A stretch of DNA of 64,000 nucleotides. Source: Anaerohalosphaeraceae bacterium (GTDB taxonomy: Bacteria > Planctomycetota > Phycisphaerae > Sedimentisphaerales > Anaerohalosphaeraceae). The notes below the pieces were generated by a model. The model saw only the letters and a list, made by a program, of their open reading frames with translations. It searched no databases and was not told the origin of the DNA. The stretch lies in the NCBI GenBank assembly GCA_037479115.1, contig JBBFLK010000008.1, forward strand, positions 1-64,000, read 5' to 3'. A program made the position numbers and the translations under genes. Below are positions 46,489 to 55,876 of this stretch, piece after piece. Every line of letters starts with the position of its first letter. The first letter of the stretch is position 1.

Positions 46489-47178
46489 ATGAACCTGCAA
46501 AAAAAAGCCGTCGTTCTGCTCAGCGGAGGATTGGACTCGGCCACCACTCTGGCCATCGCCCGGCATCAGGGTTTCTGCTGTTATGCACTCAGTTTTCGCT
46601 ACGGCCAACGGCATACGGTTGAAATCGAAGCCGCCGGCGCAATAGCCAAGGCCTTAGGGGCTCTCGAACATCGAATTATAACGATTGATTTGGCCTCGTT
46701 TGGCGGGTCCGCCTTAACAGACCCTGCTGTAGAGGTCCCGAAAACAGGACTAAATCTATCCTCAATCCCTGTCACGTATGTCCCAGTCCGAAATCTGATT
46801 TTTTTGTCGTACGCCCTTGCCTGGGCCGAAGTACTCAAGGCATTCCATATCTTTATTGGCGCCAATGCCGTCGATTACAGCGGCTATCCGGACTGTCGGC
46901 CGGAATTCTTCGAGGCATTCCAAAAAACAGCCAACCTTGCCGCCGCGGCCGCCGTCGAAGGCAAAGGAATCTTTCAAATCCATACCCCGATTATCCAGAT
47001 GAGCAAAGCCGAAATCATCAAAACGGGACTCCAACTCGGCGTGGACTATTCCCTCACACACAGCTGCTATGACCCTTCGCCTGAGGGACTGGCCTGCGGT
47101 CTGTGCGATTCCTGTCGTCTGCGAAAAAAAGGATTTCAGGAAGCAGGCGTTCCGGACCCTACCAAATATGTTTCGTGA
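46489..47178 (+). CDS. queC: 7-cyano-7-deazaguanine synthase QueC
   Basis: A 229-aa ATP-dependent enzyme making preQ0 from 7-carboxy-7-deazaguanine. It has the PP-loop [13 protein letters not shown] (about 8-20) and the [14 protein letters not shown] substrate region. The C-terminal zinc Cys cluster is [18 protein letters not shown]. It pairs functionally with QueF, encoded divergently; queD and queE are not in the window. Full family length. Confidence 0.95.
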   Translation: MNLQKKAVVLLSGGLDSATTLAIARHQGFCCYALSFRYGQRHTVEIEAAGAIAKALGALEHRIITIDLASFGGSALTDPAVEVPKTGLNLSSIPVTYVPVRNLIFLSYALAWAEVLKAFHIFIGANAVDYSGYPDCRPEFFEAFQKTANLAAAAAVEGKGIFQIHTPIIQMSKAEIIKTGLQLGVDYSLTHSCYDPSPEGLACGLCDSCRLRKKGFQEAGVPDPTKYVS

Positions 47179-47184
47179 GAAATT

Positions 47185-47631
47185 ATGGTAATCACCAAAC
47201 ATCTATCCATCAAAACAAACGGAAATACCCAGATTCTGGATACTACAGACCAGGTGCAGCAGGCCGTAAATGATTCCGGGCTCCTGTCCGGAATTGCCGT
47301 TCTGTTTGCCGTCGGTTCGACGGCGGGGCTTACCACGCTCGAGTATGAACCGGGTCTGGTTCAGACCGACATCAAAGCGGCCTTCGAACGAATCGCCCCC
47401 AAAAACGACATCTATGCCCACGAAGACACCTGGAATGACGACAACGGCCATTCCCATGTCCGCGCAGCGCTTCTGGGGCCTTCTCTGACTGTTCCCTTCA
47501 CGGACGGGCGACTGACCCTCGGTACCTGGCAGCAGCTCGTCCTGATTGATTTTGATACACGGCCGAGAAACCGAACGATTGTCTGCCAGATTCTCGGGGA
47601 AAACGATTCAAAAAAAACGCCGGAATTGTAA
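47185..47631 (+). CDS. yjbQ: YjbQ/UPF0047 family protein
   Basis: A 148-aa cytoplasmic protein of the YjbQ (UPF0047) family, some members of which show weak thiamine-phosphate synthase activity. The diagnostic C-terminal half contains YAHEDTWNDDNGHSHVRAAL (metal-binding His/Glu), GPSLTVPFTDGRLTLGTWQQ and LIDFDTRPRNRTI. It starts 6 bp after queC and is presumably co-transcribed. Its biological role is unsettled. Confidence 0.9.
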   Translation: MVITKHLSIKTNGNTQILDTTDQVQQAVNDSGLLSGIAVLFAVGSTAGLTTLEYEPGLVQTDIKAAFERIAPKNDIYAHEDTWNDDNGHSHVRAALLGPSLTVPFTDGRLTLGTWQQLVLIDFDTRPRNRTIVCQILGENDSKKTPEL

Positions 47632-47697
47632 CGTTTGGGGCTCCGGAACGTATTACTGGGGGAAACAACAACCCAAACTCTTTGAAAGGAACCGCTT

Positions 47698-48657
47698 ATG
47701 AAACGCTTGACTTTTCTTGTGTGTCTGAGTGCATCGGTTTTCAGTGCCGCGGCCGCCCCGCTGAACAGGAATTCCATCGGTGCCGATGCACGCTGGGTCC
47801 TGCACCTGGACCTGGATGCATTCCGGCAATCCAAACTGGGTTCCCTCATTCTGACCGACATCCAAACTCAATTCGGCGAAAAAATCCAGGCCCTCCAGGA
47901 GCTGATCGGCTCAAACGCCTTGACGGATTTCAGTCATTTCACAATCTATGGGCCGGACAATCAGGAGCAAAACGCCGTCCTGCTGGCGGAAGGCCGCTTC
48001 AGTCAGCAGAAACTGCTCGCCCTGCTGATGCTCAGTCCCCAGTACCAAAAAAGCACCTACGGCAATTACGTCCTGCATGAGTGGTTTGCCCAGCACCACG
48101 GAAAATACCAAATCGGCACCTTCGCCCGGGACAATCTGATTGCAATTTCTCAAAACCCGCAAGCCCTTCAGCAGGCCCTGGATGTTCTGGACGGCAAGCG
48201 CCCTCCGCTGACCCAGGCGCCCTGGCTGAGCGGGAATGGACGAGCCCCCGCGGCCCCGATTCTCCTCGGAGCCGCCTGCGGAGTCAGAGAGCTCACCGCC
48301 AACCAGCCCCAGGCAGCCCTGCTGGCCAACACCCAAACTCTCTTCCTGTCTGTCAGTGAAAACAGCGGCTCCTTCCAGATTCACGTTCTTCTCCAGACAG
48401 ACAACCCTCAAACCGCTCTGCGGCTGGAACAGGCCGTTTTGGGAATGAAGGCGTTCCTTGCCTTAAGTCAGGCCCCCTCCGCATCCGCCGCCGGCAGTTC
48501 GAATCCCTCTCCTCTGGCTGCCCTGCTCGACAACTGCCGACTCATCCGAGAGGAGAATGCCGTCCTGCTTCAGATGGAAATGCCCTCGGAGTCTGTCTAT
48601 CAGGTTCTGCAGCAATGGCATCAGGGCCGCGGCGGTGCCGCTCAGCCGAATCCGTAA
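47698..48657 (+). CDS. Secreted protein of unknown function preceding an ECF sigma gene
   Basis: A 319-aa exported protein with a signal peptide (MKRLTFLVCLSASVFSAAAA) and GAAAGGA before the ATG. The body starts with ADARWVLHLDLDAFRQSKLG, a segment I associate with planctomycete proteins of unknown function often found beside ECF sigma operons. Beta/alpha alternation is visible (VLLAEGRF, YVLHEW, LLGAACGVREL), but no catalytic motif. A low-complexity Ala/Ser stretch is near 262-275. The sigma gene begins 28 bp after its stop, so it probably belongs to the sigma/anti-sigma unit. Confidence 0.65.
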   Translation: MKRLTFLVCLSASVFSAAAAPLNRNSIGADARWVLHLDLDAFRQSKLGSLILTDIQTQFGEKIQALQELIGSNALTDFSHFTIYGPDNQEQNAVLLAEGRFSQQKLLALLMLSPQYQKSTYGNYVLHEWFAQHHGKYQIGTFARDNLIAISQNPQALQQALDVLDGKRPPLTQAPWLSGNGRAPAAPILLGAACGVRELTANQPQAALLANTQTLFLSVSENSGSFQIHVLLQTDNPQTALRLEQAVLGMKAFLALSQAPSASAAGSSNPSPLAALLDNCRLIREENAVLLQMEMPSESVYQVLQQWHQGRGGAAQPNP

Positions 48658-48685
48658 TTTTGTTCATCCGACAAAGAACTTCGGA

Positions 48686-49324
48686 ATGCAGAAACGCCGA
48701 GACACTAATCCGACACAGGACAACGCCCGCCGAGAGGACCGTTTCCAAACTGCCGAAACGGCCTTCTCGGCCTTTGAACAGATTGTCCGGGATTACACTG
48801 CCCCGCTGATGCGGTTTATTTACAGCCGCGTGCGGTGTCCGGCCGATGCAGAAGACATTTGTCAGGAAACATTTCTGAAGGCCTATCGTTCGCGGAATTC
48901 TTTCGATGGGCAAAGTTCGCTGAAAACCTGGCTGTTTTCCATCGCCTATCACGAAACCGTCTCGTTTCTTCGAAAAAAGAAACTCCCGACCACCGGCACT
49001 TTCGGTCTGCTGTCTGCGAAAATCCCCCTTTCGGAACCCGAAAACCGGGACGAAGAAAACATCTGGCACTGGGCCCGGGAACTGCCCGCCGAACAGTACA
49101 CCCTCCTGTGGCTGAAGTACAAAGAAGAACTCTCCACAGAGCAAATCGCTCGAATCCTCCGCAAAAGCCGGCTGAATACCCGCGTCATGCTGCATCGGGC
49201 CAGACGCCGACTGGCCGAACTCCTGCAGCGAAAACTCCACAGCCGTATGGAACCCTTCCCTGGTTCCGTTCCCAAACGTCTTGCCTGCAAATCAGGAGCA
49301 AGCCATGTTCTGCCGCATCATTAA
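48686..49324 (+). CDS. ECF-type RNA polymerase sigma factor
   Basis: A 212-aa group IV sigma factor. Region 2 shows YTAPLMRFIYSRVRCPADAE, DICQETFLKAYRSRNSF and LKTWLFSIAYHETVSFLRKK. Region 4 shows LPAEQYTLLWLKYKEELSTE and IARILRKSRLNTRVMLHRAR. The start is taken at ATG 48686, which begins right after the upstream stop; a frame open further upstream would overlap the secreted-protein gene by 100 bp. The C-terminus (after about 185) is an unusual tail overlapping the anti-sigma gene by 20 nt. Confidence 0.87.
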   Translation: MQKRRDTNPTQDNARREDRFQTAETAFSAFEQIVRDYTAPLMRFIYSRVRCPADAEDICQETFLKAYRSRNSFDGQSSLKTWLFSIAYHETVSFLRKKKLPTTGTFGLLSAKIPLSEPENRDEENIWHWARELPAEQYTLLWLKYKEELSTEQIARILRKSRLNTRVMLHRARRRLAELLQRKLHSRMEPFPGSVPKRLACKSGASHVLPHH

Positions 49325-49856
49325 AAAACAGATAAATCGTTTTCTGGATGAGCAAGTCCCTCTCTCCGCCGGGGTCCGCAAACATCTGGAACACTGCCCG
49401 TCTTGTCGGCTCTATTATGAAAATCTTCTTCGAGTTGAAACAAAACTCCGACGGGAAATGCCGGAGCAGCCCGATGTGGATATGTCCGCTCTTGAGCAAA
49501 GAATTCTCTCCAGAATCCGCGGCGAACCCGAGACGGTTCTTGTCCGGCCGCAAATACACCAGCGGCTGCGTGCGTTGACCCGCATCGCCGCCGTCGTACT
49601 GATTTCGGCCGCCCTCTTCGGTCTGTTCCGCAGTTTCAAAAGCCCTTCCGCCCGTCCGAATGTGCCGGCGGAAATCAATCCGCTCGGACGCGCCATTGCC
49701 TCCGATTTCTATGCCGTCCAGAACCGCCTGCTGGCCGACTCGCTTCAGCAGCCGTTCGAAACAGAAATGGACAACCTTGCCCGAGACATGCAGACGGCGG
49801 TTCGGTTTGTCGCCGCCTGCCTGCCGCAGCCCCCGTGGGGGCTGGAACTGCCCTGA
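49305..49856 (+). CDS. Zinc-finger (zf-HC2-like) transmembrane anti-sigma factor
   Basis: A 183-aa protein starting at ATG 49305, 6 nt after AGGAG, inside the end of the sigma gene. The N-terminal cytoplasmic domain has the anti-sigma zinc motif H-x3-C-x2-C (HLEHCPSC). One transmembrane helix spans about 90-110 (ALTRIAAVVLISAALFGLF). A short extracytoplasmic region ends in QPPWGLELP. Contrast the other anti-sigma gene in this window, which lacks the zinc motif. Coupled translation with its sigma factor is likely. Confidence 0.85.
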   Translation: MFCRIIKKQINRFLDEQVPLSAGVRKHLEHCPSCRLYYENLLRVETKLRREMPEQPDVDMSALEQRILSRIRGEPETVLVRPQIHQRLRALTRIAAVVLISAALFGLFRSFKSPSARPNVPAEINPLGRAIASDFYAVQNRLLADSLQQPFETEMDNLARDMQTAVRFVAACLPQPPWGLELP

Positions 49857-49859
49857 TTG

Positions 49860-51263
49860 CTACAGCAGCGGCGTCAGCGTCCGAACGATGCTCTCGCACA
49901 AATGACGCCCCAGGCCGGCCTTGGCGATTCCTTGCTGACAGCCCCCGAACAGCATCCGAATCCAGGTTTCAACCGCCTCAATCTCCGCCGGACTGTACAC
50001 ACACATCGCAATCTCATAATTAATCAGCAGACTTCGGTAGTCGATATTTGCCGACCCGAGGATGGCCATCTGACGGTCCATCAGCACCACCTTAGCGTGC
50101 AGCATCCCCGGCGTAAAGAAAAGGACCTTTCCCCCCGCCTGCTGAATCTCCCGAAGCGGAATCCCGCGTCCCCAGTCCGCCAGGAGATGATTGGAGCGGC
50201 GAGGCAGAATAATCCGCACATCAATGCCCCGCCGTGCGGCCAGCACCAAGGCCTGCGTGAGGGAGTCATCCGGCACGAAATACGGCGTGACCACCCAAAA
50301 CCGCTCCTGCGCCGCATAAACCGCCGTCAGAATCGCATCATACAGCGCATCATTCGGCACATCCGGCCCGCTCGGAACCACTTGCACGACCGCCTGTCCA
50401 GTTCCCTTATCGGCCAATCGCTCCGGGCGGATTTCCGGGAGCTGCTGACCGCTGGCAAAATACCAGTCGTATCGGAAAACCTGCGTATAATGCCGCACGG
50501 CCGGTCCTTCGAGGGTAAACGCCAAATCCCGCCACCGCCCCTCATACGGCACCGGCCCCATATATTCCCGGCCGATATTCGTCCCCCCCGACAAAACCTT
50601 CTTTTCGTCCACGACAACGATTTTTCGGTGATTGCGGAGGTTCGCCCGTCCGCGAAACGGACGATGAAAGACCGGCATGAAATGAGCATACTGACCGCCC
50701 GATTCAACAAGAGGGCGGAGAAATCGTCCCCGCGTATGAAGACATCCCACCCCGTCCAGAAGCAGACACACCCGCACACCCGCTCGGGCCTTTTCGGAAA
50801 GAACCTCCAGCACCTCAATTCCGCGCTTGTCCTTTCGGAAAATAAAGGTGGCCAAATAGATGGATTCCTGGGCGGAATGCAGCATCTTCATCAATTCCAG
50901 ATAGGTCTCTTCTCCCGTTCGGCACAGCACCAGATTATGCCCACCTTCGGCGGGCGGATGCCCATAGGAACGGAGCAGCCGCTCAATCGGCCCCAAATCC
51001 CGCTCTTCGCCCTTCTGCTGAATCAGCCCCAGCTCGCCCTTCTTGTCGGCCTCCCTGCGGATTTTTCGGCCTCCGAATATCAGATAAAGCGGAACACCAA
51101 TATACGGAATCAGAATCACCGCCAAAAGCCACGCTATCGTTCCGGAAAAAGACCGCTTCTGCAGAAGGATATACGCCACCAGCAATACGCCCAGCAGAAA
51201 GCCGGCGATGGCAACGATATTGGTCAGAAGCCAGGCCCAAAAGGCATGCAGGATGTCTGTCAT
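49860..51263 (-). CDS. cls: Cardiolipin synthase (phospholipase D family)
   Basis: A 467-aa membrane enzyme condensing phosphatidylglycerol to cardiolipin. Two N-terminal transmembrane helices (about 5-60) are followed by the PLDc_N block (IPYIGVPLYLIFGGRKIRR). Two HKD catalytic motifs follow: H212-x-K214-x4-D219 (NHRKIVVVD) and H389-x-K391-x4-D396 (HAKVVLMD), each with a GGTN or GSAN follow-up. ATG 51263 has AAGGAG upstream; a GTG at 51317 would overlap the gene upstream. It converges on the anti-sigma gene with a 3-bp gap. Confidence 0.93.
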   Translation of the reverse strand: MTDILHAFWAWLLTNIVAIAGFLLGVLLVAYILLQKRSFSGTIAWLLAVILIPYIGVPLYLIFGGRKIRREADKKGELGLIQQKGEERDLGPIERLLRSYGHPPAEGGHNLVLCRTGEETYLELMKMLHSAQESIYLATFIFRKDKRGIEVLEVLSEKARAGVRVCLLLDGVGCLHTRGRFLRPLVESGGQYAHFMPVFHRPFRGRANLRNHRKIVVVDEKKVLSGGTNIGREYMGPVPYEGRWRDLAFTLEGPAVRHYTQVFRYDWYFASGQQLPEIRPERLADKGTGQAVVQVVPSGPDVPNDALYDAILTAVYAAQERFWVVTPYFVPDDSLTQALVLAARRGIDVRIILPRRSNHLLADWGRGIPLREIQQAGGKVLFFTPGMLHAKVVLMDRQMAILGSANIDYRSLLINYEIAMCVYSPAEIEAVETWIRMLFGGCQQGIAKAGLGRHLCESIVRTLTPLL

Positions 51264-51313
51264 AATCTCCGCAGCTCCTTTCTCGATCCTTCCGAGAACA
51301 ATAGACAGACCGC

Positions 51314-53176
51314 TCACTGAATATCAAAGGTGATGCTGTAGGCCTCTCCGTCAAACTTTGTATGAATCTTATAACCGGAATTGTAAAAAATCGTCAGCAT
51401 CGCCTTGTTCATCGGCAGCACGGTTGCATAAAAACTCTTAACGCCGCGTTTGCGGGCAATTTGAACCAGATATTCCAGAAGCAGAGAGCCCATCCCCTTG
51501 TCCTGCCATTCATCCTGAACAATAAAGGCCACTTCCGCCGTCATTGTCTTGGGGTCCAGAAAATACTGGGCGATCGCCACAATCTCCTCCTGCCCCTCCG
51601 GCCCCGGCACCACCCCCACAATCGCCAGATTCTGCTCATAATCCACATTGGTCAGTTTCTGAACATCCTTATGAGGGAACGTCTTCGTATGGGTAAAGTA
51701 CCGCTTCTTCACCGAATCCGGACTGAGCGAATACAGCATCTCCGACAAGGCACTCTCGTCGGTCGGCTTGACCGGACGCAGAAAGATTTCCGTTCCGTCT
51801 TTGAGCGTCTCATACTTTTCCAGCTCCTGCGGATACCGAACCTTGTCCCATTCAATCTCAATCTGGTCCGGAGAAATGTATTTGCGGGCCTTGGCCGCCT
51901 GAATCAGCTCTTTGCGGAATTTCGGATGGGCGATATTAATCAAAGCCAGCGCCCGCTCCCGGATGCTTTTGCCGTGCAGGTAGGCAATTCCGTATTCGGT
52001 CACCACATAATGCACATCTCCCCGCGTGGTCACAACTCCCGCCCCCTCCGTCAGCGCCGGCACGATACGGGAAACGGTGTCGTCTTTGGCCGTGGAGGGC
52101 ATCGCAATAATCGGCTTGCCGCCCCGGCTGCGGGCGCAGCCCCGAATAAAATCCACCTGCCCGCCGATGCCGCTGTAAAACCGGTATCCCAGCGAATCCG
52201 CACAAACCTGACCGGTCAAATCAATCTCCAGCCCCACATTAATCCCGACCATCTTGTCATGCTGGGCAATCACAAACGGGTCGTTGACGTACTCCGTCGG
52301 ATGAAACTCAAAAAACGGATTGTTGTTGATATAGTCGTAAAGCCGCTGAGAGCCCATACAGAAACTGGCCACCACCCGGCCGTTGTTGATGGTCTTTTTC
52401 GAACAGGTCACCGCACCGCATTCGATCAGCTCAATAATCCAGTCCCCGAACATCTCCGTATGAACGCCCAGCTCCTTCTTGTCGTGGAGAAATTCCGCCA
52501 TCGCCTGAGGGATTCGACCGATGCCGCATTCAATCGTGCTGCCGTCTTCAATCAGCCGGCTCAGATTCTGCCCGATTTTCCGCAGCACCTCGTTGCTTGT
52601 CGGCGGCTCGACCGTGATAATCGGCTCATCATACGGCACCATCGCATCAATCGAGTTGACATGAATAAAACTGTTTCCCAGGGTGCGAGGCATATACCGA
52701 TTGACCTGCGCAATCACATATTTGGCATTGGCCGCCGCCGACTTGACAATATCCACCGACACCCCCAGACTGCACAGCCCGTTGACATCCGGCTCCGTCA
52801 CGGAAATCAGCGCCACATCCAGCGGGATTCCCCCGCTTTCAAACTGGCGGGGAATATCCGAAAGGAATATCGGCGTGTAATCTCCCACTCCTTCCTCCAT
52901 CGCCCCGCGCACATTTTCCGCAATGAAAAAGGAATTCATCTTGAACTTCTCGCGGAATTTCGGCTCCACATAAGGTGCCGCGCCCATCGTTAGCAGGTGA
53001 ATGATGTGCGCATCAAAAATATGGTCACCGTATTCCACCAGGGCCTGCACAAGATGCTGCGGCTGCCCGCAGCCGGTCCCGATAAAAATCCGGTCTCCCG
53101 GCTTAATCAGCTTCATTGCCTCGCGGGCCGTGCAGACCCGATTCGCATATTTCTGCTTCCAGTCAAAGGACGACAT
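51314..53176 (-). CDS. CoA-transferase / acetyl-CoA hydrolase fused to a GNAT acetyltransferase domain
   Basis: A 620-aa cytoplasmic protein. Residues about 1-440 are a family I CoA-transferase/acetyl-CoA hydrolase (4-hydroxybutyrate/butyrate:acetate type): GTGCGQPQHLVQALVEYG, the probable catalytic E317 in INVGLEIDLTGQV, GIGGQVDFIRG, and GVVTTRGDVHYVVTEYGIAY. Residues about 455-620 are a GNAT N-acetyltransferase domain: LRPVKPTDE, SPDSVKKRYF, DEWQDKGMGSLLLEYLVQIA, MLTIFYNSGY. ATG 53176 follows GGGAGG. It is encoded 30 bp downstream of the ADP-forming acyl-CoA synthetase, so it probably acts with it in acetate/acyl-CoA interconversion and its regulation by acetylation. Confidence 0.85.
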   Translation of the reverse strand: MSSFDWKQKYANRVCTAREAMKLIKPGDRIFIGTGCGQPQHLVQALVEYGDHIFDAHIIHLLTMGAAPYVEPKFREKFKMNSFFIAENVRGAMEEGVGDYTPIFLSDIPRQFESGGIPLDVALISVTEPDVNGLCSLGVSVDIVKSAAANAKYVIAQVNRYMPRTLGNSFIHVNSIDAMVPYDEPIITVEPPTSNEVLRKIGQNLSRLIEDGSTIECGIGRIPQAMAEFLHDKKELGVHTEMFGDWIIELIECGAVTCSKKTINNGRVVASFCMGSQRLYDYINNNPFFEFHPTEYVNDPFVIAQHDKMVGINVGLEIDLTGQVCADSLGYRFYSGIGGQVDFIRGCARSRGGKPIIAMPSTAKDDTVSRIVPALTEGAGVVTTRGDVHYVVTEYGIAYLHGKSIRERALALINIAHPKFRKELIQAAKARKYISPDQIEIEWDKVRYPQELEKYETLKDGTEIFLRPVKPTDESALSEMLYSLSPDSVKKRYFTHTKTFPHKDVQKLTNVDYEQNLAIVGVVPGPEGQEEIVAIAQYFLDPKTMTAEVAFIVQDEWQDKGMGSLLLEYLVQIARKRGVKSFYATVLPMNKAMLTIFYNSGYKIHTKFDGEAYSITFDIQ

Positions 53177-53206
53177 CGGAAGACCTCCCAAAAACTCAGG
53201 CGGATT

Positions 53207-55318
53207 TCAGCGTTTTTCAAGGGTCATCATTGCATCCACCGCAATCGGCGTGACCCCCTCTTTGCCGACCACGAACGGGTTGATGTCCATTTCCTTAATT
53301 TGGGGAAACTCCGTCACCAGCTGGCTCAGACGCTGCAGGGCCTCTGCAATGGCATCAATATCCACGCCCTCCTCGCCCCGAGCGCCTCGGAGGATATCGT
53401 ACGTCTTGGTGCGGACCAGCATCTCCTTGGCCTCCTCGGCCGTCAGCGGCGCCGGATAAAACGCCACATCCTCCAGTACCTCCACCAGTTTGCCGCCCAT
53501 CCCGAACATCATCAGCGGACCAAAACGAGGGTCCCGCGTCATCCCCAGAATCACCTCCTTGCCCGTGTTGCACATCTGCTCGACGCTGATGCCGAGAATA
53601 TGGGCATGCGGGACCTTTTTGGGGATGCGGTACATCATCAAATCAAAAACATCCATCACCTCCTGCTCGCTGGTGATGTTGGTTTTTACCCCGCCGACTT
53701 CTGTTTTGTGAATGATATCCGGCGACCAGACCTTCAGAACCACCGGAAAACCGATTTGCCTGGCTATGCTCGCGGCCTGCTCCGGCGTCGTGGCGATTCC
53801 GCCGGCCGGTGTGACAAATCCGTACGCCTCCAGCACCTCCTTGGTTTCCATCTCCCCCACTTCCATCTGGCCCAGACGCAGATGCCGCTCAATAATCCGC
53901 TCCACCTTGCGGCGGTTTACATTAAACAGTTTTACCACCCGTTTCGGCCGATTCCGCCAGGCATGATACTGTGTCATGACTTTGAGCGTGCGAACGGCAC
54001 TTTCCGGACAGTCGTACTGGGGAATATGCCCGTCCCGGAGAACCTTCAGCGCTTCGGCAACCCGGCTGGCCCCCAAAAAGCAGGCCAGCACCGGCTTATC
54101 CGGCTTCTCTCTGGCCACACGGACAATCGCTTCCGCCGTCGCCACACAGGCCGTCATCGCATGCGGACTGAGCAGCACCAGCGCACTGTCCACATTGGGG
54201 TCATCCAACACCGTCCGCAAAGCAAATTCGTACCGGTCCTCCAGCGCATCACCCAACAGGTCAATCGGATTGCGGATATTGGCCGCCCGGGCCATCTGCT
54301 GCGACTGCTCCAGAATCCGCATCGTCTGCTCTGTAAAAACCGCCAGCTGGAGTTCTTCCCGTTCTATGGCATCCGTGGCCATAATCCCCGCCCCGCCTGC
54401 ATTGGCTATCACCGCCACCCGCGGTCCGGCCGGACAGGGTTCATACGCAAAGGCCTGCGCATAATAAAACTGATGTTTAATGGACTCACAGCGAATCACG
54501 CCCGCCCGCTCAAAGACACACTCATACGCCGTTTCCGCCTCCGCCAGACGTCCCGTATGCGACGAAGCCGCCCGAGCCCCGGCCTCTGTAAAGCCGGCTT
54601 TCAAAAGCAGAATCGGCTTGCGCCGGCTGATTCGCTCGGCCTGCTTGATGAATGCATCCCCATCCGATATCGTCTCCAGATATCCGGCAATCACCGCCGT
54701 CTCCGGGTCATCCCCCAGCGCCCGAATCAGCGTCAATTCATCCACATCCGCCTTGTTGCCGATGCTCACCAGTTTGCTGAAGCCCATCCCCCAGTTTCGA
54801 GCCATATCCACAAATGCGGCCATCAGCGAACCGGACTGGGAAAAATAGGCCACATTGCCCGGCTCCGGAAGCTCCCCGCCGAAACTGGCATTGATTTTCC
54901 GGGACGGCACCATAATCCCGATGCAGTTGGGACCAATGATGCGGATGCCGGCAGCCCGCGCCATTTGCAGAATCTCCTGCTCCAGACGGGCTCCCTCCGG
55001 TCCGGTTTCTTTAAAACCGGATGAAATGATGATAACTGCCTGAACCCCGATTTCCGCACACTCCTTGATGACCTGCGGAACCAGTTTGGCCGCCACCGCC
55101 ACCACCACCAAATCCGGAACAGAACCGATGGCCTTCAAACTCGGATAACACGGCACTCCCCCGATTTCCGAAGCGTTCGGATTGACCGGATAAAGAGCCC
55201 CGGGATACCCCGCTTTCTGCATTGCGGCAAACAGTTCATAGCCCACCTTGCCCGGTTCCCTCGATGCCCCCACGATGGCTATAGAACGGGGCTCAAAAAA
55301 ACGCTCCAAACCCGTCAT
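53207..55318 (-). CDS. ADP-forming acetyl-/acyl-CoA synthetase (fused alpha-beta subunits)
   Basis: A 703-aa cytoplasmic enzyme making ATP from acyl-CoA, ADP and phosphate. The alpha part (1-460) has a CoA-binding Rossmann domain (SIAIVGASREPGKVGYE), then NCIGIMVPS and the phospho-His H254 in SSHTGRLAEAE. The beta part (470-703, ATP-grasp) has FPVVLKVWSPDIIHKTEVGG with H537, then RDPRFGPLMMFGMGG and MDINPFVVG. The alpha-before-beta order is that of bacterial and archaeal Acd fusions. Protein acetyltransferase Pat is often the same scaffold with an added GNAT domain; here that domain sits on the neighbouring CoA-transferase. Confidence 0.9.
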   Translation of the reverse strand: MTGLERFFEPRSIAIVGASREPGKVGYELFAAMQKAGYPGALYPVNPNASEIGGVPCYPSLKAIGSVPDLVVVAVAAKLVPQVIKECAEIGVQAVIIISSGFKETGPEGARLEQEILQMARAAGIRIIGPNCIGIMVPSRKINASFGGELPEPGNVAYFSQSGSLMAAFVDMARNWGMGFSKLVSIGNKADVDELTLIRALGDDPETAVIAGYLETISDGDAFIKQAERISRRKPILLLKAGFTEAGARAASSHTGRLAEAETAYECVFERAGVIRCESIKHQFYYAQAFAYEPCPAGPRVAVIANAGGAGIMATDAIEREELQLAVFTEQTMRILEQSQQMARAANIRNPIDLLGDALEDRYEFALRTVLDDPNVDSALVLLSPHAMTACVATAEAIVRVAREKPDKPVLACFLGASRVAEALKVLRDGHIPQYDCPESAVRTLKVMTQYHAWRNRPKRVVKLFNVNRRKVERIIERHLRLGQMEVGEMETKEVLEAYGFVTPAGGIATTPEQAASIARQIGFPVVLKVWSPDIIHKTEVGGVKTNITSEQEVMDVFDLMMYRIPKKVPHAHILGISVEQMCNTGKEVILGMTRDPRFGPLMMFGMGGKLVEVLEDVAFYPAPLTAEEAKEMLVRTKTYDILRGARGEEGVDIDAIAEALQRLSQLVTEFPQIKEMDINPFVVGKEGVTPIAVDAMMTLEKR

Positions 55319-55518
55319 GAACGATTACCCTTCAAAAGGGGACTTGTTCAAACCCGTTTCGGCCCTTTCTCCGCCTCCGCTCCGGCCGCAGAACCAACCG
55401 GAGCAGAAATTCGCTTGAATTTTGCTCCGTAGTTATAATCGGACTTGCCGAATCTGTAAAGGGATTTCCCCCGTTTCGGTCGGGAATCCTACTCATCCGG
55501 AAATCTTGATTGAAATGC

Positions 55519-55547
55519 TTGCTTTTTTCTTCGCAAACGGCTATAAG
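55519..55547 (+). promoter_or_regulatory. Sigma-70-like promoter of tRNA-Thr
   Basis: TTGCTT (55519-55524), a 17-bp spacer and TATAAG (55542-55547) place the start point about 6 nt before the tRNA 5' end. The rest of the 241-bp gap after the synthetase gene shows nothing else. Confidence 0.5.
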
Positions 55548-55559
55548 AGAGTCCTTGTC

Positions 55560-55631
55560 GCCGAAGTAGCTCAACGGTAGAGCACGGCTTTCGTAAAGCC
55601 GGGGTTGTGGGTTCAAATCCCATCTTCGGCT
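55560..55631 (+). tRNA. tRNA-Thr (anticodon CGT)
   Basis: A 72-nt cloverleaf. The acceptor stem GCCGAAG pairs with CTTCGGC, and the D stem GCTC with GAGC. The anticodon stem CGGCT/AGCCG holds loop TTCGTAA, so the anticodon is CGT, reading ACG. The T arm has GTTCAAATC. Discriminator T; the 3' CCA is not encoded. Confidence 0.95.
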
Positions 55632-55748
55632 TGAAATAAGAGCACCGAGCGCAGGCCGAACATCTCCGGAAATATTTTCCTGCGGTCAGCGGCAAATTGG
55701 GCTTGCTGAAACTCTGTTCCTTTGATACAGTGCGAACCTTCCGACAAA

Positions 55749-55821
<73 letters not shown>

Positions 55822-55830
55822 TTAACACAT

Positions 55831-55867
55831 AAGGCCTTGCAAGATAAACACTTGCAAGGCCTTTTTT
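55831..55867 (+). terminator. Intrinsic terminator after the tRNA genes
   Basis: AAGGCCTTGCAAG (55831-55843) pairs with CTTGCAAGGCCTT (55851-55863), followed by a T-run through 55867. It ends the tRNA transcript 10 bp after tRNA-Lys. Confidence 0.9.
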
Positions 55868-55876
55868 GTTGTGCTT

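Noticed and set aside
52997-55024. Long + strand open frame opposite the acyl-CoA synthetase gene
   Set aside because: It is antisense to a gene with complete catalytic motifs, and its protein is low-complexity and basic.
55332-55616. A 94-codon - strand ORF in the gap before pgi
   Set aside because: It runs through the tRNA-Thr gene on the opposite strand and has no Shine-Dalgarno site.
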